5,051 bases of DNA from an uncultured Lachnospiraceae bacterium (GTDB lineage: Bacteria; Bacillota_A; Clostridia; Lachnospirales; Lachnospiraceae), in NCBI GenBank assembly GCA_902796775.1, contig CADBQK010000108.1:1-5051 (forward strand), given 5' to 3'. The notes under the pieces are model-generated. The model did not search any database, had not been told where the DNA came from, and saw only the letters and a program-made list of their open reading frames with translations. The translations under genes were made by a program, and so were the position numbers. Positions 1 through 5,051 of the stretch are shown one piece after another (the first letter of the stretch is position 1; every line of letters begins with the position of its first letter).

Positions 1-24
1 GAAACGTCCCAGAAATATCAGTTT

Positions 25-53
25 ATCATAAATGCTGTAGATTGTCCTGCAGA
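25..53 (-). promoter_or_regulatory. Weak candidate promoter for the next gene downstream
   Basis: On the minus strand TATGAT (30-25) matches the -10 consensus at five of six bases, and TCTGCA (53-48) matches the -35 consensus at only three of six, with a 17-base spacer. It lies beyond the rlmB terminator in an A+T-rich stretch, where a promoter for the next gene on the same strand would be expected. The gene itself is outside the window. Confidence 0.2.
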
Positions 54-70
54 TACATATTGTTTTTATC

Positions 71-129
71 TTAGCACAATCCATTTTCTGTTTATCCAGT
101 CTGTAAAAACTGCGGACCTCCTGTGCTAA
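71..129 (-). repeat. Inverted repeat overlapping the terminator loop
   Basis: TTAGCACA (minus 129-122) is perfectly complementary to TGTGCTAA (minus 78-71), with a possible ninth G-U pair on the inside. One arm lies in the loop of the terminator hairpin, so the two structures would compete or form a pseudoknot. An eight-base match in 150 bases has an appreciable chance of arising at random. Confidence 0.3.
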
Positions 130-138
130 TGACCGCAG
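105..138 (-). terminator. Probable intrinsic terminator after rlmB
   Basis: Read on the minus strand, CTGCGG (138-133) and CCGCAG (115-110) form a six-pair stem with five G-C pairs, immediately followed by TTTTT (109-105). It starts 15 bases after the rlmB stop. The 17-base loop is long, which makes it a weaker terminator than usual, but position, GC-rich stem and T-tract agree with the end of the operon. Confidence 0.5.
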
Positions 139-152
139 GTATCTTTGTCCGG

Positions 153-917
153 TTACGAATTACCGGACACCTTGGCCACCGACACCTTCTGCCGGACAAT
201 CTCATAGGCCAGTACTCCGGCTGCTACGGAGGCGTTGAGGGACTGGATATCCCCGAACATGGGAATGCGGGCTGTCATATCACATTTTTCCCGGACGATC
301 CGGCTCACACCCTCACCCTCATTGCCGATTACCAGGCCGACAGATCCTTTCAGATCCAGCTGATACATCTCTTCCCCGCTCATATCCGCGCAGACAAACC
401 ACAGGCCTTCCTTCTGAAGATCTTCAATCGTCCTGGCAAGGTTGGTCACACGGGCAACGGGTGTAAAATTCAGTGCTCCTGCAGAGGCTCTTGCCACTGC
501 TGCTGTCAATCCGACAGCCCTGTTTTTGGGTATGATCACGCCATGTGCACCGGCAATATTCGCAGTCCTGATGATTGCGCCCAGATTATGGGGATCCTCT
601 ATGCCGTCCAGAAGGATCACGAAGGGATCCTCGCCTTTACGGCGTGCAGCCTCCAGAATGTCCTCCACGGATGCATACTCATAAGCTGCTGCCTGGGCAA
701 TGACGCCCTGGTGATGGCCGGTCTTTGACATTGCATCCAGCCTGTCTTTATCTACAAAACGCAGGATACTCCCGTGTTTTTTCGCTTCCCGGACAATGGT
801 CCGGACCGGTCCGTCCTGACAGCCGTCCAGAACAAAGATCTTGTCGATCGTCTTTCCGGAACGGTACGCCTCAATCACCGGATTTCTTCCTTCAATCGTC
901 AGTTCTGTATATCCCAT
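153..917 (-). CDS. rlmB: 23S rRNA (guanosine-2'-O)-methyltransferase, TrmH family group 3
   Basis: The product is a SPOUT-class, SAM-dependent methyltransferase expected to 2'-O-methylate the guanosine equivalent to G2251 of E. coli 23S rRNA, in the peptidyl-transferase P loop. Its 254 residues fit the RlmB size. An N-terminal substrate-binding domain (about 5-80, with the GRNPVIEAYRSG motif at 10-21) separates it from TrmH-type tRNA enzymes that lack this domain. The three SPOUT motifs are intact: NLGAIIRTA at 111-119 with Arg117, VIGNEGEGVS at 196-205, and SLNASVAAGVLAYE at 226-239 with Ser226 and Asn228, which form the knotted SAM site. The ATG at 917 lies within the end of mrnC (26-bp overlap) and has a purine-rich ribosome site. 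It is the last gene visible in the operon and is followed by a probable terminator. Exact target nucleotide is inferred from family; a related rRNA position cannot be excluded. Confidence 0.95.
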   Translation of the reverse strand: MGYTELTIEGRNPVIEAYRSGKTIDKIFVLDGCQDGPVRTIVREAKKHGSILRFVDKDRLDAMSKTGHHQGVIAQAAAYEYASVEDILEAARRKGEDPFVILLDGIEDPHNLGAIIRTANIAGAHGVIIPKNRAVGLTAAVARASAGALNFTPVARVTNLARTIEDLQKEGLWFVCADMSGEEMYQLDLKGSVGLVIGNEGEGVSRIVREKCDMTARIPMFGDIQSLNASVAAGVLAYEIVRQKVSVAKVSGNS

Positions 918-1359
918 ACTTTTCCATCCCTCTGCGGATCAGCTGAAGCATCCGCTCATACTGTCCTGTCAGGTACAGATATCCCATCAAAGCTTCAAAA
1001 CCGGTTGCCCGCCGGTAGTCGGATACGCTGGCATTTTTTGCCCGCGTATAGGAATGGGCATTGCGGCCTCTCTTGTAGACAGCCAGCTCCTCCTCTTCCA
1101 GCTCCTCACGGATCACATAGCTCATCTCTGACTGGGTCTGTGCCTTCACCAGAGTACTGGCTTCATGGTGCAGCTTTTCTACCGGAGCATTTCCCTTACC
1201 GATGACATAAGTGCGGATGACCAGCTCATAGACGGCATCCCCGATATAGGCCAGTGTCAGCGGCGAATAACTGCGGATATCCTGATCCGGCAGCTGGTAC
1301 ACCTCCCGGAGGCGGCTGAGCAGGCCTCTTAGATACCTGTCTTCTATCCCCTGCTCCAT
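892..1359 (-). CDS. mrnC: Mini-ribonuclease III (23S rRNA maturation)
   Basis: Mini-III is a homodimeric RNase III-type endonuclease without a double-stranded-RNA-binding domain; in Bacillus subtilis it trims the 5' and 3' ends of precursor 23S rRNA. The 155-residue product is close to the usual size of about 140 and is essentially one RNase III catalytic domain. The signature SPLTLAYIGDAVYEL spans residues 32-46, with Asp41 as the expected catalytic acidic residue. The second acidic motif, GFEALMGYLYL at 120-130, provides Glu122. The family-typical basic stretch RAKNASVSDYRRATG lies between them (106-120). The ATG at 1359 has a good ribosome site and overlaps the end of cysS by 16 bp; the TGA stop overlaps rlmB by 26 bp. 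Placement between cysS and rlmB is the conserved Firmicutes arrangement and supports the identification. Confidence 0.97.
   Translation of the reverse strand: MEQGIEDRYLRGLLSRLREVYQLPDQDIRSYSPLTLAYIGDAVYELVIRTYVIGKGNAPVEKLHHEASTLVKAQTQSEMSYVIREELEEEELAVYKRGRNAHSYTRAKNASVSDYRRATGFEALMGYLYLTGQYERMLQLIRRGMEKYGIYRTDD
924..932 (-). promoter_or_regulatory. Ribosome binding site of rlmB inside mrnC
   Basis: The coding strand reads GAGGGATGG just upstream of the ATG at 917, with GAGGG ten bases and the final GG six bases from the start codon. It lies inside mrnC, so the start is embedded in the upstream gene and translation is probably coupled. Confidence 0.6.
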
Positions 1360-2744
1360 TTTACGCCTTCCCGGGTATCCTTGAGAGTGATGCCCATGGC
1401 TGCCAGCTGGTCGCGGATCTCATCCGCTCTGGCAAAATTCTTTGCCTTTCTGGCTGCCTGGCGCTCATCGATCAGAGCCTGGATGTCTTCATCAAGGATC
1501 TCTTCCTTCTTTTCCGTAATGATGCCCATCACATCGCACAGCCTGTTAATGGCATCAAGATACGCATCCCGAAGCTCCCCGCTGCATCCATCCTGTACAT
1601 GGATGTTAGCGTATTTGACCATCTCAAAGATTACGGAAATAGCGTCTGCCGTATTGAAATCATCGTCCATATACCCCTCAAAACGCCTCAGGAAGGTGCT
1701 GACATCGTCAATACACTGCTTCTCATCAGCAGCAGGGGCACTGCCGTCTGCACGGATCCCGCGGAGACGGTCTACACAGGTCAAAATCCTCTCAAGGCCG
1801 GCTTTAGCTGCTTCCATCAACTCGGCACTGAAGTTCAGCGGACTGCGGTAGTGGGCGCTGAGCATAAAGAAACGCAGTACCTGCAGGTCATATTTCTCGG
1901 AAATCTCGCGGACTGTAAAGAAATTGCCCAGGGATTTGGACATTTTTGTCCCATTGATATTCAGGAATGCATTGTGCATCCAGTATTTGGCAAACTGCTT
2001 CCCGTTTGCAGACTCGCTCTGCGCAATCTCATTTTCATGATGGGGGAAGATCAGGTCCTCGCCGCCGGCATGGATATCGATCTCTTCACCAAGATATTTT
2101 TTGGACATAACAGAGCACTCAATATGCCAGCCAGGCCTGCCCTCACCCCAGGGAGACTTCCAGAAGGGCTCCCCTTCTTTCTTCGGCTTCCAGAGCACGA
2201 AATCCAGCGGATCTTCCTTACCTTCCTCCCCGCTGACCTTGATATCCCGGTGACCGGCTTCCAGATCGTCAATATTCTTCTTGGAAAGCTTCCCGTAGCC
2301 ATCAAAAGAACGAGTCCGGAAATATACTGTGCCGTCCGCATTATATGCATGTCCCTTCTCGATCAGCGTACGGATCATCTCGATCATGCCGCCGATCTCC
2401 TCGGTTGCCTTTGGATGTGTACTGGCCTCGCGTACATTCATCCCGGCCATATCTTTCTTTGCTTCGGCAATATAACGCTCGGAAATAACGCTGGTATCCA
2501 CTCCCTCTTCCAGAGCTGCCTTGATGATCTTGTCGTCGACATCAGTAAAATTCGAGACATAGTTTACGTCGTAACCTTTATACTCGAAATACCGGCGGAC
2601 CGTATCAAATACGATCATCGGACGGGCATTCCCGATATGAATATAATTATAGACGGTCGGCCCGCATACATACATGCGTACCTTTCCCTCTTCGATCGGT
2701 ACGAATTCGTCCTTGTTTCTCGTAAGCGTATTGAAAATCTTCAT
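1344..2744 (-). CDS. cysS: Cysteinyl-tRNA synthetase
   Basis: This class I aminoacyl-tRNA synthetase activates cysteine with ATP and charges tRNA-Cys in the cytosol. The 466-residue length matches the family (about 461-466). The HIGH-class signature appears as HIGN at 36-39, and the KMSKS loop is intact at 267-271. The zinc ligands that discriminate cysteine are all present: Cys27 in MYVCGPTVY, Cys210 in WHIECSVMS, and His235 and Glu239 in [12 protein letters not shown]. The Rossmann catalytic domain occupies roughly residues 1-300, followed by the helical DALR-type anticodon-binding region. The start at 2744 is supported by a strong upstream Shine-Dalgarno sequence and by the canonical N-terminus MKIFNTLTR. 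It begins 29 bp after the acetyltransferase stop, too short for its own promoter plus T-box leader, so it probably depends on read-through from upstream. Its TAG stop overlaps mrnC by 16 bp. Nothing appears broken or truncated. Confidence 0.99.
   Translation of the reverse strand: MKIFNTLTRNKDEFVPIEEGKVRMYVCGPTVYNYIHIGNARPMIVFDTVRRYFEYKGYDVNYVSNFTDVDDKIIKAALEEGVDTSVISERYIAEAKKDMAGMNVREASTHPKATEEIGGMIEMIRTLIEKGHAYNADGTVYFRTRSFDGYGKLSKKNIDDLEAGHRDIKVSGEEGKEDPLDFVLWKPKKEGEPFWKSPWGEGRPGWHIECSVMSKKYLGEEIDIHAGGEDLIFPHHENEIAQSESANGKQFAKYWMHNAFLNINGTKMSKSLGNFFTVREISEKYDLQVLRFFMLSAHYRSPLNFSAELMEAAKAGLERILTCVDRLRGIRADGSAPAADEKQCIDDVSTFLRRFEGYMDDDFNTADAISVIFEMVKYANIHVQDGCSGELRDAYLDAINRLCDVMGIITEKKEEILDEDIQALIDERQAARKAKNFARADEIRDQLAAMGITLKDTREGVKWSRG
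1366..1372 (-). promoter_or_regulatory. Ribosome binding site of mrnC inside cysS
   Basis: The coding strand shows GGGAAGG followed by six bases and the ATG at 1359. The site lies wholly within the last codons of cysS, so ribosomes finishing cysS pass over it. It supports the chosen mrnC start and translational coupling. Confidence 0.7.
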
Positions 2745-2752
2745 ATCGATGA

Positions 2753-2763
2753 TCCCCTTCCTT
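2753..2763 (-). promoter_or_regulatory. Ribosome binding site of cysS
   Basis: The coding strand reads AAGGAAGGGGA, with nine bases between its last G and the ATG at 2744. It lies in the 29-bp gap after the acetyltransferase stop and is the strongest ribosome site in the window that serves a supported gene. It fixes the cysS start. Confidence 0.8.
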
Positions 2764-2773
2764 CTATTGTGAT

Positions 2774-4264
2774 TTAAACGATTTCATTAATAAATACCCG
2801 GTCCAGTTTCGGAGCCTGCTCAAGACGCTCCAATGCTCCTTCCCGGATCTGCATCCTGCCATGGGCAGCCAGCTCCTGTACTTTTGTAAAGCCGGTCAGC
2901 CACTCCAGCAGGGCTGCAATATCCAGACAGACATCCCACTCTGCTTCTTCAGGAGACAGCGATCTTACTCTATCTACCCGGCTTGCGTAATACCACTCCC
3001 ACAGGCCGTCATTTGACGGGATCTGCGAATCCGCAACGGCAAGTACCAGACTTTTGGCCGGATCCTTTTCTTCAGTACTGACAAGTTCCAGAAATGCCGG
3101 CAGATGAAGGATCCTTCCCATGATGATCGGACGCATCTTGCGAGTAAAACCAGCACCATTTCCTGAGTGCCAGATAGGTTCCGGGAAAGCCTCTTCCCCG
3201 CCGGTGTTTGCTAAGGCCGGAGATGCCGCGAGCTCCCCGGGAACACATCCGGGCAGCGGCAGTACAGTCGTCTGCCTGCCGTAAAACACACTGGTCATCC
3301 ATGCGTACAGCGTTTCTTCCCAGCCGGGAACCGTGTAGATCTCCCGTACCTCCACGCTTCCCTCACAGGCATAGGAAACATATGCTATGATACCATTTTG
3401 GTCCCTGAAAAGCAATAAATCTCCACCGTCCGACTGATTTTCCAGCTGAAGAATACGGAAATACTTTTCGTCCCTGCATGTAAACAGGTTTTTTGTTTTC
3501 TTCAGAAGATCTCCGGAGAGCCGGGCAAGCTCCCGGTATTCCTCCTGAGTTCTTGCCGGACTGACTGAGAAAGGCTGTGAACAGATCCGGCTGCTGACGG
3601 GAGATGCTGTTTCCATGGCATCCCGAGTATCCGCAGCATCTTCCTCCCCGAATCCGAACCTGCTTTTGGATTCGCCTTCCAATCTGTTTTCAAATCTGCT
3701 TTCCGGCTCACTTCCTATCTCCCGTTCCTGCCCGGGTCCTGCCCGGAATACTGACGGTTCATAGCAGAGATTTTCCTGCAGCATTACCAGTACTTCCTGC
3801 TGGTAAATATAGGCAAAGCCAAATGGGCGATAGATATCCGGATTGGCCGGCATCAGATAAGCAAAGGGCAGCTGTCGCTCCCGAAGCAGCTCAAATGCCC
3901 GCGCAAGCAGGCTGCGCATGACACCTTTGTGCCGAAATCGTTCATCAGTTGCTACCCCGACAATATAACTCCCGCTGATTTCCGCTCCTCCTGCTGACAG
4001 GCGGTAAGGATTAATATGAAGCTGCCCAATCAGCTCTTTGCCTGTAAAAGCTGCAAGCACCTCATTCTCAGCAAAAAAATGGTCAAAGTAATACCTGGTA
4101 AATGCATCAGAGTCTCCGAAGCATTCCTGCCAAAGTCTCTCCAGATCGGCCTTGTCATCCAATTCTGCCGGCCGGATACTGAGCCTGTTCCTGTCTTTCG
4201 CTTTTCCGGATATCCGGCCTTCATTCCCGCCCTCTTCCATTTCTTTATCTCTGCCGGATTTCAT
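2774..4264 (-). CDS. Eis-like GNAT N-acetyltransferase with C-terminal SCP2-like domain
   Basis: This is a predicted cytosolic acetyl-CoA-dependent N-acetyltransferase of 496 residues, with unknown substrate. The N-terminal GNAT domain spans about residues 28-165. It carries the acetyl-CoA pyrophosphate-binding motif VGVATDERFRHKG (102-114) and the IYRPFGF segment (144-150), which resembles the conserved aromatic motif near the Eis active site. A second GNAT-like domain follows at about 238-370. An SCP2-like domain runs from about 377 to the end and finishes in FINEIV; in Eis the C-terminal carboxylate takes part in catalysis. Eis proteins are usually near 400 residues. The extra length here comes from a charged 27-residue N-terminal extension and a hydrophilic linker at about 169-232 that contains short repeats. 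The start is uncertain: Met1 (4264) overlaps the upstream gene by 20 bp, while Met9 (4240) would leave a 4-bp gap; neither has a strong ribosome site. Resistance or virulence roles known for mycobacterial Eis should not be assumed. Confidence 0.87.
   Translation of the reverse strand: MKSGRDKEMEEGGNEGRISGKAKDRNRLSIRPAELDDKADLERLWQECFGDSDAFTRYYFDHFFAENEVLAAFTGKELIGQLHINPYRLSAGGAEISGSYIVGVATDERFRHKGVMRSLLARAFELLRERQLPFAYLMPANPDIYRPFGFAYIYQQEVLVMLQENLCYEPSVFRAGPGQEREIGSEPESRFENRLEGESKSRFGFGEEDAADTRDAMETASPVSSRICSQPFSVSPARTQEEYRELARLSGDLLKKTKNLFTCRDEKYFRILQLENQSDGGDLLLFRDQNGIIAYVSYACEGSVEVREIYTVPGWEETLYAWMTSVFYGRQTTVLPLPGCVPGELAASPALANTGGEEAFPEPIWHSGNGAGFTRKMRPIIMGRILHLPAFLELVSTEEKDPAKSLVLAVADSQIPSNDGLWEWYYASRVDRVRSLSPEEAEWDVCLDIAALLEWLTGFTKVQELAAHGRMQIREGALERLEQAPKLDRVFINEIV
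3656..3703 (-). repeat. Degenerate 12-bp repeats in the GNAT linker
   Basis: On the coding strand the units GAAAGCAGATTT (3703-3692) and GAAAACAGATTG (3691-3680) are directly adjacent and match at 10 of 12 bases. After a 12-base interruption comes AAAAGCAGGTTC (3667-3656), a more diverged copy. They encode Glu-Ser-Arg-Phe, Glu-Asn-Arg-Leu and Lys-Ser-Arg-Phe at residues 188-191, 192-195 and 200-203. Because the unit is a multiple of three, copy-number change would keep the reading frame. It sits in the hydrophilic linker between the two GNAT-like lobes. Confidence 0.6.
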
Positions 4265-5051
4265 ATTTCTCTACCAGACGGATCGGGTTGTAGGAAAGTT
4301 TTGATCTTCGCAGACCTTCCCGCCCCATATCATCTTCACGGTTCACAAGCTCTGCATCGGGAAAAGCATGGATCAGGAATTGCTGGCTGATAAACGGATA
4401 CAGTCCACGGATATCCGGATTCGCCTTTTCCACGTGGATATAGGCAGTTTTCTCGGCTTTTGAATAAGTTCCAAGGCTGAAAGCTTCCAGCTTTTTGTCA
4501 ATGTAAATGCCGCCCATCCTGTAACTGAGATACTGACAGTTGGACAGAATATAATCAATTCCTTTCAGCTCATAATCTACCCGGTTATATTCATCCTCGA
4601 TCCCGCGCTGCTCCTCCCAGTGATTAAGAAAGTCCATAATCTCATCGTGGTGGCAGCCGCAGTTCAGATCCCGGTATTCAAAACGTTCAGCATAATTCTT
4701 AAGAAAGGCATTTACATGATTCTTCTTTTTATGGTAAGCCTTCCCGCTGTATGTCCTCATTTTCCCGGCATCATAGACATAGTCATAATACTGTCTGTCA
4801 GCTGTGATCTGGTACTTCTCCGGATCCAGATCAAAGCACTCCACAGCCTCCTTGTCATTGAGATACATGACCAGCTTTTCTCCCAGTACCTCATTGAAAT
4901 ATGCCTGCGTGATCATGAAATACTCTTTTAGTTTATCGCTGGCACAGGTGGGCGTTTGTGTGGCGAACCTGTCCTCAATCCTGATCAGCCAGATCAGTGC
5001 ATTCTCATCCTGCAGATATTCGGTCCTGTAATACGGACTCCACATATAAGC
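4245..5051 (-). CDS. DUF2156 (phosphatidylglycerol lysyltransferase C-terminal-like) protein, N-terminus outside the window
   Basis: The frame is open to the right edge (two more codons, Ala-Tyr, precede the first Met at 5045), so that Met is internal and the true start is outside; about 30 residues are probably missing compared with stand-alone members of roughly 300 residues. Counting from that Met, family hallmarks are the SGKAYHKKKNHVN segment at 100-112 and the VNREDDMGREGLRRSK segment at 234-249, followed by SYNP. These are typical of DUF2156, the double-GNAT-like fold shared with the catalytic domain of MprF, which moves an amino acid from aminoacyl-tRNA to phosphatidylglycerol. No membrane segments are visible, so this is a soluble stand-alone form, not full MprF, and its substrate is unknown. 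A Cys/His-rich NCGCHHDE patch lies at 128-135. The stop (TAA) overlaps the start of the downstream acetyltransferase gene by 20 bp, implying coupled expression. Family assignment is firm; function is not. Confidence 0.87.
   Translation of the reverse strand, partial: AYMWSPYYRTEYLQDENALIWLIRIEDRFATQTPTCASDKLKEYFMITQAYFNEVLGEKLVMYLNDKEAVECFDLDPEKYQITADRQYYDYVYDAGKMRTYSGKAYHKKKNHVNAFLKNYAERFEYRDLNCGCHHDEIMDFLNHWEEQRGIEDEYNRVDYELKGIDYILSNCQYLSYRMGGIYIDKKLEAFSLGTYSKAEKTAYIHVEKANPDIRGLYPFISQQFLIHAFPDAELVNREDDMGREGLRRSKLSYNPIRLVEKYEIRQR

Noticed and set aside
1..84. A minus-strand ATG at 84 opening 28 codons to the left edge
   Set aside because: It has no ribosome site at the right distance, its Ile/Cys-rich translation is not recognisable, and 28 codons without a stop in this short stretch is weak evidence. 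The candidate promoter also lies inside it. More sequence to the left would settle it.
123..728. A 201-codon open frame on the plus strand opposite rlmB
   Set aside because: It is also codon-aligned with the opposite gene, is rich in Cys and His without a domain pattern, and begins inside the rlmB terminator hairpin. It is best seen as an antisense shadow.
2745..2773. A T-box leader controlling cysS
   Set aside because: Only 29 bases separate cysS from the upstream stop, and they hold just the ribosome site. A cysteine T-box, if present, must lie upstream of the window.
1599..2777. A 392-codon open frame on the plus strand opposite cysS
   Set aside because: It is codon-aligned with cysS on the other strand, so it stays open simply because cysS avoids TTA, CTA and TCA codons. 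The translation shows no recognisable family, whereas cysS is intact with all motifs.
4206..4217. Twelve-base perfect palindrome CCGGATATCCGG
   Set aside because: About one such palindrome is expected by chance in a window this size, it lies within coding sequence, and the similar sequence near 4418 is shorter and in unrelated coding context.
2774..4264. Calling the acetyltransferase an aminoglycoside-resistance eis gene
   Set aside because: The domain layout is Eis-like, but many Firmicutes carry such chromosomal proteins without shown resistance. Nothing in the sequence shows aminoglycoside specificity.

Overview
The window looks like ordinary chromosomal DNA from a low-to-mid G+C Gram-positive bacterium, most likely a member of Clostridia such as a Lachnospiraceae-type gut anaerobe. 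The reasons are the cysS-mrnC-rlmB gene order (Mini-RNase III is a Firmicutes-type enzyme and this trio is a conserved Firmicutes block), purine-rich Shine-Dalgarno sites, and the mix of protein families. Genus-level assignment is not possible from the sequence alone.

All five genes I can support lie on the minus strand, so the direction of transcription runs from the right edge to the left. In that order they are: a DUF2156 protein (phosphatidylglycerol lysyltransferase C-terminal-like fold) cut by the right edge (4245-5051); a 496-residue Eis-like GNAT acetyltransferase with a C-terminal SCP2-like domain (2774-4264); cysteinyl-tRNA synthetase cysS (1344-2744); Mini-ribonuclease III mrnC (892-1359); and the 23S rRNA 2'-O-methyltransferase rlmB (153-917). 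Junctions are a 20-bp overlap, a 29-bp gap, a 16-bp overlap and a 26-bp overlap, so this is very probably one operon with translational coupling. No promoter or T-box leader fits in any internal gap. The left 152 bases hold a likely intrinsic terminator after rlmB and an A+T-rich stretch that may carry the promoter of the next gene, which lies outside the window.

Functionally, the last three genes serve translation: charging tRNA-Cys, maturing the 23S rRNA ends, and methylating the 23S peptidyl-transferase region. The first two are acyltransferase-fold proteins of unproven substrate whose co-transcription with cysS is the least expected part of the layout.

I found no mobile element, CRISPR array, tRNA or rRNA gene, and no sign of a wholly new system. 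The points worth a second look are the unusual partner genes of cysS, a hydrophilic linker in the GNAT protein built partly from degenerate 12-bp repeats, a strong Shine-Dalgarno-like site in the wrong frame near the GNAT start, and competing secondary structures after rlmB.
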